64,000 nt of DNA. Origin: Agromyces atrinae. GTDB taxonomy: Bacteria; Actinomycetota; Actinomycetes; Actinomycetales; Microbacteriaceae. The notes beneath the pieces were generated by a model that was not told the origin of the DNA, searched no databases, and was given only the letters and a program-made list of their open reading frames with translations. How positions within the stretch are numbered: the stretch's first letter is position 1; every line of letters begins with the position of its first letter. The stretch covers positions 1,612,001 to 1,676,000 of the forward strand of contig NZ_JACCBI010000001.1 in NCBI RefSeq assembly GCF_013407835.1, read 5' to 3'. Shown piece after piece: positions 24,499-33,154 of this stretch. Both the position numbers and the translations under genes were made by a program.

Positions 24499-26154
24499 AT
24501 GCACACGACCCCTCCCGCTCTTGCTGCGCTCGCCCATGCGCACTCTGCCGCGCTGACGGCATGGGTCGAGTCGCTGACGTCGAGCCCGAGCGATTCGGTG
24601 CAGGGCGACATCCGCGCACTGAGCGATGACGGGCTCGTGCGCTGCCTCGATGCGCTCTCGGCGCTCGCGCGACGTGTCGCGCAGCTCCAGGCACGGCTGG
24701 CCGCCGAGGTCGCGGAGCGCTCACCGACGGATGCCGCACAGAGCCTTGCCGCGCAGCGGGGTTTCTCGTCGCCCGCCCGATTGATCGCCCAGTCGACAGG
24801 AGAGGGGTTCGCGACGGCGAGCCGGCTGATGACCGTCGGCACAGCGACGTCCACCCGTGAATCACTGTCGGGTGAGCAGCAGCCCGCGCGGTATCCCTTC
24901 CTCGCTGCTGCGCTCGACGAGGGAACAGTCAGCGTCGCGGCGGCCGCGGCGATCGCGTCGTTCCTCGACGGTGTTCGCCTTCGAGCCGACGCTCGCGATC
25001 TCGCCGATGCCGAGCGGTTGCTCGTCGAGCGCGCACCACTCGTCGGCGCCGACGGCATCCATCGACTCGTCAAGAATCTGACCGCACACCTCGATCCCGC
25101 CCGAGTGAAGCTCCGCGAAGACGAGTTGCGGGAGGGGCGAAGCCTCCGCCTCTGGGAGGATCGGCGCGGATTCATCCGGCTCGCGGGAGCGTTCGATCCG
25201 GTCAACGGAGCGCATCTGAAGACGGCCGTCGACGCACTGGTAGGGGCCGAGCTTCATCGAGAGCGTGACGAACGGCGAACATCGACCGCGAGTTCCTCGG
25301 AAGTCGGCACGAGCGACACGGAGCAGGCCGACCCGGTCGTCGCGGAATCGCGAACGATCGTTCAGATGAATGCCGATGCGCTCGCCGACATCGCCCGGCT
25401 CGCGCTCGGAAGCTCCGCGTCGCCGCCATCGCTGCGCAGCGCAACTGTCGTGGCACGCATCGAGCTCGATGATCTTCTCGCCACGGGCGATCGCTCGAAC
25501 CGCGCTCTCCGGTCGGACGACGGCAGCGCGGTGAATGCGGACACGCACGAGGGCACCAGTGCGGATACCGGGTCGCGTCGGGTTTCTTGGCCGAGTTCGG
25601 GGTCGAGGGACGGGTCCGAATCGGCCAGCGGTCAGGGCTGGGGAACGCTCGACGGCGTCGATCAACCGATCAGCGCGGCATCTGTCCGCGAACTCGCGAG
25701 TGCGGCGGGGATCACCTCGATAATCCTCGGCAGCCGGGGTGAAGTGCTCGACCTCGGCAGATCAGAACGCTACTTCTCCACCGCCCAGCGCCTGGCGCTC
25801 GCCGAGCGCGACGGAGGGTGCGCGTTTCCTGGCTGCACGCGCCCGCCGCAGTACACGCAGGCGCATCACATCTCGTGGTGGACGCGTGATCGCGGTCGCA
25901 CTGATCTCGACAATGGGATCCTCCTCTGCAGCTTCCACCACCATCGGGTTCACGACGACGGGTGGACCATCCGCGTGCGCGACGGCCGCACGTGGTTCAT
26001 CCCACCGGCGCATCTCGACCCCGATCGTGTGCCGCGGCCCGGCAATCGAGGGCCAGGCCTGTCGAGGCGACGATCGCGCTCGGCGACCCTGAGTTCGGTG
26101 TTCGGCGTCCCTCCGCCGCCGCCCACCGCGACACGAGAGGTGACGCGGGAGTGA
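24499..26154 (+). CDS. DUF222 / HNH endonuclease-domain protein (13E12-type)
   Basis: 551 residues. The N-terminal two thirds is the helical DUF222 domain (RYPFLAAALDEGTVSVAAAA, then GAHLKTAVDAL). The C-terminal HNH nuclease has RDGGCAFPGCTRPP, HHISWW and CSFHHHRVHDDGW, with zinc Cys and catalytic His in place. A Ser/Gly-rich variable linker (about 335-385) separates them. Many such paralogues occur in actinobacterial genomes; the role is unknown, with mobile or DNA-repair activity suggested for the family. Followed directly by short tandem repeats. Confidence 0.85.
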   Translation: MHTTPPALAALAHAHSAALTAWVESLTSSPSDSVQGDIRALSDDGLVRCLDALSALARRVAQLQARLAAEVAERSPTDAAQSLAAQRGFSSPARLIAQSTGEGFATASRLMTVGTATSTRESLSGEQQPARYPFLAAALDEGTVSVAAAAAIASFLDGVRLRADARDLADAERLLVERAPLVGADGIHRLVKNLTAHLDPARVKLREDELREGRSLRLWEDRRGFIRLAGAFDPVNGAHLKTAVDALVGAELHRERDERRTSTASSSEVGTSDTEQADPVVAESRTIVQMNADALADIARLALGSSASPPSLRSATVVARIELDDLLATGDRSNRALRSDDGSAVNADTHEGTSADTGSRRVSWPSSGSRDGSESASGQGWGTLDGVDQPISAASVRELASAAGITSIILGSRGEVLDLGRSERYFSTAQRLALAERDGGCAFPGCTRPPQYTQAHHISWWTRDRGRTDLDNGILLCSFHHHRVHDDGWTIRVRDGRTWFIPPAHLDPDRVPRPGNRGPGLSRRRSRSATLSSVFGVPPPPPTATREVTRE

Positions 26155-26163
26155 CGACGGTGG

Positions 26164-26193
26164 GAGGTCTCGCGAGGTCTCGCGAGGTCTCAC
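26164..26193. repeat. Three tandem 10-base units
   Basis: GAGGTCTCGC three times, the last copy with one change, starting ten bases after the HNH stop. Adjacent copies also form short palindromes. Confidence 0.8.
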
Positions 26194-26231
26194 CCGGTGT
26201 CGGATGGCCGTGGCGCTTGCGCGAATCTCAC

Positions 26232-26321
26232 ATCGCGCATCGCGGATCGCGGATCGCGGATCGCGGATCGCGGATCGCGGATCGCGCATCGCGCACGCGA
26301 ATCGCGAATCGCGAACTGCGA
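26232..26321. repeat. Heptanucleotide tandem repeat
   Basis: Nine in-phase 7-base units ATCGCGG or ATCGCGC from 26232, then a 6-base slip and further ATCGCGA units up to 26321. The array ends at the stop codon of the 92-residue gene. The length is likely to vary between strains by slippage. Confidence 0.9.
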
Positions 26322-26322
26322 A

Positions 26323-26601
26323 TCAGTCGACGATGCGCCATTCCCGGATGAACTCCTCGACGGTCTTCGTGGCGAGGTCGTCACGCACGGTCTGCAGCAG
26401 CAGGTCCGGCTCGCCGACATCGGCCGTTGTACGAAGCACCTCGACGCCGGTCTCGCGGCGTCGCACCACGAGATCGACGTCGAGGTCCACATCGCCCCAC
26501 AGAACACGGACGATCGACCACACACGGCGGAGCAGGCGACGAGCGGACGAACCGCCGGGGGCCTCGAGCGCTGCGGTGAGGTGTTCGGAAGCGCGATCCA
26601 T
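26323..26601 (-). CDS. Hypothetical protein, 92 residues
   Basis: Small charged protein with no membrane segment. The middle has alternating hydrophobic and charged residues (DVDLDVDLVVRRR) suggesting beta strands, and a helical C-terminus (EEFIREWRIVD). The balanced composition argues for a real gene. It lies between the fucosidase gene and the heptamer array, whose end coincides with its stop codon. No family recognised. Confidence 0.5.
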   Translation of the reverse strand: MDRASEHLTAALEAPGGSSARRLLRRVWSIVRVLWGDVDLDVDLVVRRRETGVEVLRTTADVGEPDLLLQTVRDDLATKTVEEFIREWRIVD

Positions 26602-26661
26602 CAGACCAGTCTCGCGGAGGATCCGGCGCGGGCGAAAACCGCCGCGGGGTGACGCGAGCGA

Positions 26662-27927
26662 CTACTCGGAAGGAAGAAGGATGACGGTGACGGTCTCACC
26701 GGCGGGAGTACCGATGACATCGAGCTCGGCGTCATCGGTGATGATGACGATCTCTTCGCCGTGTCGCCATGCGCGCCACCACGCGCCCTCGGTCGATGAC
26801 GTGATCTCGAGTTCATCATGATCGAGCACGGATCGACCGAGTGTGAGCGGCTTGACCCGCGTCATCCACTCACCGAAGCCCTCGAGTGTGCGGCGCTGCA
26901 CCTCGGGGATGACGCCCGATGCGGTCGGGCCGACGTTGAGGAGCAGCCGTCCTCCGCGCGAGACGACGTCGCTGTAGAGACGCGCGAGTTCCCGCGCACT
27001 GAGAGTGAGCGACTCGTCTTCGAGCGAGTTGTACCCGAACGAGAAGCCGAGACCGCGGCACTGCTCCCAGCCGTCGGTCGACTCATTCTCGGTGCCGTGC
27101 GAATACTCGCTCGTGCGGTAGTCCCACGCTTCTACGCCCCAACGGTCATTGACGATTCCGTCGGGAACGACGCTGCGGTAGTGCGCGAAGAGCCTGTCGA
27201 GCGAGTGCGGCCCGTCTGCCTTGCCCGCGTCGGGCCAGTTGATGTCGTTCCAGATGAGCGACGGTCGATAGCGATCGATGAGATCGATGACGTGCGTGTA
27301 CGCGTACTCCGCGTAGTCGGGGCCGGTCGGTCGCAGGGTGTGGACGTCGTCGCTCGAGAGATGCGGAGGGAACTCCTCGAACGACCAGTCGAGACCGCCC
27401 GAGTAGTAGACGGCGAAGCGCAGGCCGGCGTCGCGCACCGCATCGGCGAGCGGCGAGATGAGGTCGCGCTTCGGTCCGCGCGTCGCGGTCGAGCGATCGT
27501 CCGCACCCGGCGCGGGCCACAGCACGACGCCGTCGTGATGCTTCGTCGTGGGCACGACGTAGTCGGCTCCCGCGGCGCGGAACAGCTCCGCCCACGCGCG
27601 AGGGTCGTAGTCCTCGGCCGTCCACGCATCGAGGAAGTCGAGATACGGAGCCCCACCGTAGGTCGCATCGTGATGAGCGCGGGCGTGCGAGCCCTCGATA
27701 CGGATGGTGTTGGCGTACCACTCCGCGTAAGCGTTGTGAGCGAACCACTCGTCGTCGGGTACTTCGCCGAGGGCGCCCGTCGGCTCCGCCCACGCGGGCA
27801 CCGAATACGGGCCCCAGTGGATGAAGATGCCGAGACTCGCGTCACGGGCCCACCGGGGCAGGCCGTCGGGTCGGGGCACGGCGACGGCCGAATGGGGCGC
27901 GTCGGAAGAGTTGTTCGGTGCGGTCAT
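26662..27927 (-). CDS. GH29 alpha-L-fucosidase
   Basis: 421 residues, cytoplasmic. The GH29 landmarks are GIFIHWGPYSVPAWAE (33-48), TKHHDG (128-133) and the nucleophile Asp in IWNDINW (D228). The length is close to the catalytic domain alone, without a large C-terminal domain. It releases alpha-linked fucose from imported oligosaccharides, for example from xyloglucan or pectin side chains. Last gene of the leftward unit that begins with importer 2. Confidence 0.9.
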   Translation of the reverse strand: MTAPNNSSDAPHSAVAVPRPDGLPRWARDASLGIFIHWGPYSVPAWAEPTGALGEVPDDEWFAHNAYAEWYANTIRIEGSHARAHHDATYGGAPYLDFLDAWTAEDYDPRAWAELFRAAGADYVVPTTKHHDGVVLWPAPGADDRSTATRGPKRDLISPLADAVRDAGLRFAVYYSGGLDWSFEEFPPHLSSDDVHTLRPTGPDYAEYAYTHVIDLIDRYRPSLIWNDINWPDAGKADGPHSLDRLFAHYRSVVPDGIVNDRWGVEAWDYRTSEYSHGTENESTDGWEQCRGLGFSFGYNSLEDESLTLSARELARLYSDVVSRGGRLLLNVGPTASGVIPEVQRRTLEGFGEWMTRVKPLTLGRSVLDHDELEITSSTEGAWWRAWRHGEEIVIITDDAELDVIGTPAGETVTVILLPSE

Positions 27928-27930
27928 GGC

Positions 27931-28602
27931 TCAGTGATCCTCGAGCTGCTCGTCTTGCCCTCGACGAGGGCGCTCGGGCACCGCCACGACGGCGAGAGCG
28001 ACGCACCCGAGTGCGGGGATGAGGAGCGGGAAGAGCTGCCAGGTCACGACGACCGCGAAGATCGCCGTCGCCACGAGGTATAGCGCACCGATCGGATCGG
28101 CTCGCACGAGGCGGGGCAGCGCACGCACGGCGCCGCGCCAGCGCGTCTCGGGGCTCCAGGCGCCCGCGGCCACGAGCAGCGCGACGGCGAGCACCGCGAG
28201 TCCGACCCATCCGACGACAGCGATGAACTCGCCGCCGGGGAGGGCTCCCGATTGCGCGATGTCGATGTCGAGGATCAGCACGAGAAGGAGGAACGCCGCA
28301 GCGAAACCGATACCGATGCCGCCGAGCACGCCGCTCTTCACGTCGGCCCAGAAGAAGCTCATGTTCGAGTCCTCGGCGAGGAGGTACCGCCGCAGGTGTC
28401 GTACGCCCGCCGCGAGAGCGATCGGCAGCGTGATGATCGGCAGGGCGACGAGAGCGACGAGCACACCGATGAGGAGGACCTCGCCGAGGAGCGCGAACCA
28501 GCTCGTCGCACCCGGGAACCGCGCGGGAGGTGCGGAATCCAGGGTCGGTCCGCTTCCCGTCCGGTCGGCCCGGCGGGCTGCGCGACTGCTCGCTCGCGAC
28601 AT
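27931..28602 (-). CDS. YesL/DUF624-like membrane protein
   Basis: 223 residues with five to six hydrophobic helices and a layout (first helix, then a short cytoplasmic RRYLLAEDSN loop) like YesL-family proteins that accompany sugar ABC importers. The biochemical role of the family is not known. It lies between the permease genes and the fucosidase, seven bases after the permease stop. A second, clearer member is encoded at 46851-47558. Confidence 0.65.
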   Translation of the reverse strand: MSRASSRAARRADRTGSGPTLDSAPPARFPGATSWFALLGEVLLIGVLVALVALPIITLPIALAAGVRHLRRYLLAEDSNMSFFWADVKSGVLGGIGIGFAAAFLLLVLILDIDIAQSGALPGGEFIAVVGWVGLAVLAVALLVAAGAWSPETRWRGAVRALPRLVRADPIGALYLVATAIFAVVVTWQLFPLLIPALGCVALAVVAVPERPRRGQDEQLEDH

Positions 28603-28609
28603 CCGCTCG

Positions 28610-29521
28610 CTAGCCCTTCAGTCCCTGCGTCGCCACGCCGTCGACGAGGAAGCGCTGGAACACGATGAAGAAGATGAGGATCGGCAAGAGAGCCAGGAAG
28701 GAGACCGCGACCGTGGCCCCGTAGTCCGATGTGCTCGTCGTGTCGTTGTAGAGACGCAGAGCGATCGGCAGCGGGTACATCTCGGGCGAGTTGACGTAGA
28801 GCAGCGGGCCGAGGAAGTCGTTCCACGTCCAGATGAACGAGAAGATCGCGCTCGTGATGAGAGCCGGCTTGATGAGCGGAAGGATGATCGAGAAGAACGT
28901 GCGCGCGTGGCCCGCTCCGTCGATGCGCGCCGCTTCGTCCATGTCGCGCGGGATGTTGCGGATGAACTGCACGATGAGGAAGACGAAGAACGCCTCGGTC
29001 GCGAGGAACTTCGGCAGGATGAGCGGCCAGTACGTATCGACCAGCTCGAGCCGGTTGAACATGATGTACTGCGGGATGATGATGACGTGGAACGGCAGGA
29101 GCAGCGTTCCGATCATCGCCGAGAACAGCAGTCCGACACCCTTGAACTGGATGCGGGCGAAGGCGTACGCCGCGAGGGCCGACGACGCGATCGTTCCGAT
29201 GACCGCCATGACGGCGATGAAGAGCGAGTTCGCGAAGAAGCGCCAGAGCGGGGTGCCGCCGATGCCCTCGAGCACCTTGATGTAGTTGTCGATCGTCGGG
29301 TTGTTGGGGATGAGTCCCGGGTTCTGACCGAACTCGCCCGAGGGCTTGAAGGTCGAGAGGAACAACCAGAAGAGCGGGTACAGCACGATGAGGGTGAGCG
29401 CCGTGAGGGCGACGAACCAGATGATCGTGTTGATCGTCTTCCGCTTCGGCGCACGGCGCTTCGGCTTCGGCTGGGCGGACACCTCGAGCAGTTCGGCCCG
29501 AGGGACTTCGATCGTGCTCAT
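28610..29521 (-). CDS. Sugar ABC transporter permease, MalG-type (importer 2)
   Basis: 303 residues, six membrane helices after a basic N-terminus. The EAA loop reads EAARIDGAGHARTFF. ATG 29521 overlaps the stop of the partner permease (ATGA). Works with the permease and lipoprotein encoded upstream to import an oligosaccharide, likely a fucosylated one given the fucosidase in the same operon. Confidence 0.9.
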   Translation of the reverse strand: MSTIEVPRAELLEVSAQPKPKRRAPKRKTINTIIWFVALTALTLIVLYPLFWLFLSTFKPSGEFGQNPGLIPNNPTIDNYIKVLEGIGGTPLWRFFANSLFIAVMAVIGTIASSALAAYAFARIQFKGVGLLFSAMIGTLLLPFHVIIIPQYIMFNRLELVDTYWPLILPKFLATEAFFVFLIVQFIRNIPRDMDEAARIDGAGHARTFFSIILPLIKPALITSAIFSFIWTWNDFLGPLLYVNSPEMYPLPIALRLYNDTTSTSDYGATVAVSFLALLPILIFFIVFQRFLVDGVATQGLKG

Positions 29522-30519
29522 CGGTTCTCTCCCGCGTAGTGGACCCAAGACTTGGAGGTCTTGAAGAGGACGAAAGCGATGATCGCGACGACGATGACGA
29601 GCACCCAGGCCATGGCCGAGGCGTATCCCATTTGTCCGTCGGGGAAACCGCGCTTGTAGAGGTAGACGGTGTAGAAGTTCGTCATGCCGGCGGGGCCACC
29701 CGAACCGTTCGAGATGATGTACGCCGACGCGAAGACCTGGAAGGCGTTGATCGTCTCGAGCAGCAGGTTGAAGAAGATGACCGACGAGAGCATCGGCAGC
29801 GTGACGCTGCGGAACTTCCGGAACGGACCGGCGCCGTCGACCTCGGCCGCTTCGTACAGCTCACGAGGGATCTGCTTGAGGCCGGCGAGGAAGATGACCA
29901 TCGGGGCGCCGAACTGCCACACCGCGAGGAGGATCATCATCGGCATGACGAGCGAGACGTTGCCGACCCAGCCGCCCAGGTTGATTCCGAAGAGGCTGAG
30001 CGAGTTGTCGACGGGGCCGTCGGTCGAGAACATCGCACGCCACACGATGGCGACGGAGACGCTCGCACCGATGAGCGACGGGGCGTAGAAGGACGAGCGG
30101 TAGAAGCCGGCGCCCTTGTCGCGGTAGTTCAAGAGCATCGCGATGCCGAGAGCGGCGGCGAGCTTGATCGGGGTTCCCACGAGCACGTAGACGAGCGTGA
30201 TCTGCACCGACTGGATGTAGACCGGGTCGTTCGTGAACATGCGAACGAAGTTGTCGAGACCGATCCACTGAGGGTCTTGGAAGAGGTTGTACTTCGTGAA
30301 GGCGAGGTACAGCGAGTAGATCATCGGCCCGAGCGTGAGCCCGAGGAATCCGATGAGCCAGGGCGTCAGGAATGCGTACCCGGCGCGCGTTTCGCGGCGA
30401 CTCATGAGAGTCGACTTGGGTGCGGTGCGGCCGGGGCCGCCCGCTCGGCGTTGAGCCGAGCGGGCCGCCTTCGATCCGTACCGATCGGTCGCGGTGACGA
30501 CCGAACGGGTCTCAGTCAC
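29518..30519 (-). CDS. Sugar ABC transporter permease, MalF-type (importer 2)
   Basis: 333 residues with a basic, disordered N-terminal 40 residues then six membrane helices. The EAA loop is EAAEVDGAGPFRKFR. It is separated from the binding-protein gene by a hairpin that overlaps that gene's stop, and coupled to the next permease by a four-base overlap. Confidence 0.9.
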   Translation of the reverse strand: MTETRSVVTATDRYGSKAARSAQRRAGGPGRTAPKSTLMSRRETRAGYAFLTPWLIGFLGLTLGPMIYSLYLAFTKYNLFQDPQWIGLDNFVRMFTNDPVYIQSVQITLVYVLVGTPIKLAAALGIAMLLNYRDKGAGFYRSSFYAPSLIGASVSVAIVWRAMFSTDGPVDNSLSLFGINLGGWVGNVSLVMPMMILLAVWQFGAPMVIFLAGLKQIPRELYEAAEVDGAGPFRKFRSVTLPMLSSVIFFNLLLETINAFQVFASAYIISNGSGGPAGMTNFYTVYLYKRGFPDGQMGYASAMAWVLVIVVAIIAFVLFKTSKSWVHYAGENR

Positions 30520-30544
30520 AGTGGATCTCCTACGTTGATTCGAA

Positions 30545-30570
30545 CAGTAGTCCCCGGGTCGGGATTACTG
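30545..30570 (-). terminator. Attenuator hairpin between binding protein and permeases (importer 2)
   Basis: Ten-base arms CAGTAGTCCC and GGGATTACTG (one G-T pair) around a six-base loop. The stem includes the stop codon of the binding-protein gene, so translation to the end could open it. Confidence 0.5.
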
Positions 30571-31866
30571 GTTGAGGACGACGTCCATCTCGCCGAAGAA
30601 CTGGCTCACGGCGTCATCCACGCTCAGGGTGCCGAAGGCGAGCTCCTGACCGATGAGACGGAACTTCTCCTCCAGGGTGCCGAAGCCGACGATCGGCACG
30701 GGCGGGGCGTCGCCGAGACGGTCGGCGATCGATTCCTCGTAGGCGCGGATCTGCTCGCCCAGCGGGTCGAGCTCTGCACCCTCGAGCTGCGTCGTCGAGG
30801 CCGGGAGGCCACGGTTGGTGCCGAATGCGGCACCGACCTCGGGGCTGTTGACGAGGAAGTTGAGGAGCGTCGCGGCGGCCTCGGGGTGGTCGGTCTTCGA
30901 CGAGATCGTGTGCAGCATCGAGGGCTTCAGGTAGAGGTCCTTCGCACCTTCCTCGGTGACGGGCGGCGCGACGAGACCGAGCTCGGTGTAGTCGGCGCCG
31001 AGGTTGCCGAGGTAGCCGGCACCGAAGTTGTCCCACGTGAGCTCGCTCGCCGTGAGGGCCGAGTCGAAGCCCGACAGCGGGTAGACCTCTTCGAGGCGCT
31101 GCTGCGGGATGACGATGCCGTCGCGTGCCGCGACGCCCGACTCCCAGAACTCGGCGAGACGCGCTTCGTCGAAGCCGGGCTCGGCGTCGTCGTTGAAGAG
31201 GTACGAGCCCTCGGCGCGGAGCTGGATCTCGAAGTTCTGGATGCGACCTGTGTAGTCGGTGCCGCCCCAGACGGTTCCGCCACCGGCGTCGGTGACCGAC
31301 TTCATCCAGTCGTCGTAGTCTTCCCAGTCGCCGCCGGCGAACTCCTCGACACCGACCTGCTCGAGGAGCTTCGGGTTCGTGTAGAGGCCCCACGCGTTGG
31401 TGGAGGTCGCGATGCCGGTGGTCACACCGTTGACGACGCCGATGCCGAGGATGTTCTCGGAGAGCGGCTCGGTGTCGATGATGTTGCCGAGGTAGGGCTC
31501 GAGGTCGAGCAGCAGGTTGTTCTGCGAGTACTGGCGCAGGTACGAGTAGTCGAACTGCATCACGTCGGGGAGGCCACCACCGGCGGCTTCGGTCTGACGC
31601 TTCTCCCAGAACTCGGGGAAGCCGAGGAAGGAGGAGTTGACCGTGATGTTCGGGTATTCCTCTTCGAACGCGGCGAAGGCCTCGTCGTACATCGCGGCGC
31701 GCACGTCGTTGCCCCAGAAGGCGAAGTTGAGCGTGACCTTCTCGTCAGGGTCGTAGGTCGTGGCGGCGTCTCCGCTACCCGATGCGCACCCGGTGAGGGC
31801 GAGCGCAGCGGCCGCGGTCAGGGCCACCGCGGTGACCGCGGTACGGCTCGAGCGAATGTTGAACAT
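30565..31866 (-). CDS. Sugar ABC transporter substrate-binding lipoprotein (importer 2)
   Basis: 433 residues. Signal peptide with lipobox LTGC (mature Cys at about 27), then an extracellular solute-binding fold (LNFAFWGNDVRAAMYDEAF at the start). AGGAGG stands ahead of ATG 31866, favouring it over an in-frame start at 31929. First gene of the leftward importer 2 / YesL-like / fucosidase operon, controlled by a clear promoter with LacI-type operators on both sides. Confidence 0.9.
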   Translation of the reverse strand: MFNIRSSRTAVTAVALTAAAALALTGCASGSGDAATTYDPDEKVTLNFAFWGNDVRAAMYDEAFAAFEEEYPNITVNSSFLGFPEFWEKRQTEAAGGGLPDVMQFDYSYLRQYSQNNLLLDLEPYLGNIIDTEPLSENILGIGVVNGVTTGIATSTNAWGLYTNPKLLEQVGVEEFAGGDWEDYDDWMKSVTDAGGGTVWGGTDYTGRIQNFEIQLRAEGSYLFNDDAEPGFDEARLAEFWESGVAARDGIVIPQQRLEEVYPLSGFDSALTASELTWDNFGAGYLGNLGADYTELGLVAPPVTEEGAKDLYLKPSMLHTISSKTDHPEAAATLLNFLVNSPEVGAAFGTNRGLPASTTQLEGAELDPLGEQIRAYEESIADRLGDAPPVPIVGFGTLEEKFRLIGQELAFGTLSVDDAVSQFFGEMDVVLNQ

Positions 31867-31941
31867 CGTTGTCCTCCTGGAAACGTCTGTGGTTCCTGCT
31901 GTGTCGACGCCCTCTCGGTCTCGAATCAAGAACTCGGATTC

Positions 31942-31956
31942 GGGAAAGCGTTTCCC
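31942..31956. promoter_or_regulatory. LacI-type operator of importer 2
   Basis: GGGAAAGCGTTTCCC, a near-perfect palindrome directly downstream of the predicted -10, so a bound repressor would cover the transcription start. Confidence 0.65.
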
Positions 31957-31958
31957 CT

Positions 31959-31988
31959 ACGGTAACCGAGGGCATCGGCTTCGGTCAA
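31959..31988 (-). promoter_or_regulatory. Promoter of the importer 2 operon
   Basis: Reading leftward: -35 TTGACC (31988-31983), 18-base spacer, -10 TACCGT (31964-31959). It is flanked by LacI-type sites. The 304-base gap 31867-32170 holds this control region and nothing else recognisable. Confidence 0.55.
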
Positions 31989-31997
31989 CAGAATCCA

Positions 31998-32009
31998 GAA
32001 AATCGTTTC
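31998..32009. promoter_or_regulatory. Second LacI-like site upstream of importer 2
   Basis: GAAAATCGTTTC, imperfect palindrome ten bases upstream of the -35 element; it could be an auxiliary operator. Confidence 0.4.
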
Positions 32010-32170
32010 AATCTGTTATCGAGGGTCGGGCCAGGCAACGCATCGACGCTCGGAATCACCCGGATCGCCGGCACTCGCCGATGTGAAGGAGCATCCGTCG
32101 AGCTTCTCATCTTCCGCAGCCCGACGCCCACTCGCGGCATGGCGCTCGGGCCAATCGCAGCACCCCAAGG

Positions 32171-33154
32171 TCAGCCCGCGAGCACCCCACCCGCCGGCAA
32201 GGGCCGCGGCCGCGCCTCCCGATCGCAGATCAGCACGCCGTCGACGACCGACAACTCGGCCGTGTGCACCGCGCTGACACGTGCCGCCGCGTCATCCGCA
32301 GACCCCAGCTCGCTGCCGTCCCAGTGCGGGTGGGTGAAGTAGTAGAGCACGCCGCGATCGCCGCACACGACGACATCGCCGTGACGCCCGAAGGTCAGAT
32401 CGTCGGGAGCGAGACGATCGGCGTCGGCCGGGTCCACTCCCCCGAGGATGACGGCGTCGGGCCCGCCCTGACGCGTCCACGTCACGGCATCGGGCGACCG
32501 GTACACCCCCATGCCGCGCCACTCGTCGACGAGGAGCCACCAGTACCCGCCGAGCTCGAAGACGTTCACGCCTTCGTGCGGTCGCCCGTCGATCACGACG
32601 CCCTCGACGGTCCACGACGCGAGATCGGCGCTCGACGCGACCCACGTCGTCGACCCGCGCCCCTCGTCCTTGTACCAGAGGCGCCACAGCCCATCGGGGC
32701 ACGGCGCGACACACGCATCGATCACACGATGGGACGACAGACGGAGCTCCTGCACCGGAGCCCACGCCCGCAGGTCGTCGCTCACGAACTCGCGGATGAC
32801 GCGCGCGTGGCCCTCCCACCGATCGGGCACTCCCGCGATGAAGCTGAGGTACATGCGGTACCGCTCGCCGTCCCAGATGACCTCGGGCGCCCAGTGCGTG
32901 TTGGGGCCCGCATCAGCACCCGCGTCGAGCCCGTCGACGACGCCCTCGTACGTCCAGTCGACGCCGTCGGCCGAACGCGCGACCCCGATTCGACTGCCGT
33001 GCACCCACGCGACGCCGGGCTCGTCGACGCTCGCGCGGCGCTGCGTGTAGAACATGACCCACTCGCCGCTCGCGCGATCCGCGATGACCACGGGGTCGGT
33101 CGCGCCGTCGTGCACGGGGTCACGGAAGACGGCGCGCGGCGTGCGCACCGTCAT
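32171..33154 (-). CDS. GH43-like beta-propeller glycosidase
   Basis: 327 residues. Repeated strands with Asp and Trp at blade edges (FRDPVHDGATDPVVI, THWAPEVIWDGERYRMYLS, VIDACVAPCPDGLWRLWYKDE) fit a five-bladed propeller of the GH43/GH117-type superfamily, where Asp and Glu at these places are catalytic. There is no signal peptide, so the substrate is intracellular. It is coupled (ATGA) to the oxidoreductase gene upstream and is the last gene of a four-gene operon. Substrate unknown. Confidence 0.7.
   Translation of the reverse strand: MTVRTPRAVFRDPVHDGATDPVVIADRASGEWVMFYTQRRASVDEPGVAWVHGSRIGVARSADGVDWTYEGVVDGLDAGADAGPNTHWAPEVIWDGERYRMYLSFIAGVPDRWEGHARVIREFVSDDLRAWAPVQELRLSSHRVIDACVAPCPDGLWRLWYKDEGRGSTTWVASSADLASWTVEGVVIDGRPHEGVNVFELGGYWWLLVDEWRGMGVYRSPDAVTWTRQGGPDAVILGGVDPADADRLAPDDLTFGRHGDVVVCGDRGVLYYFTHPHWDGSELGSADDAAARVSAVHTAELSVVDGVLICDREARPRPLPAGGVLAG

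Noticed and set aside
26232..26321. CRISPR-like array
   Set aside because: The units are 7 bases without spacers and there are no cas genes.
29539..31965. 808-codon plus-strand frame across importer 2
   Set aside because: It runs antisense to three well-supported transporter genes, and its translation is a charged low-complexity string.
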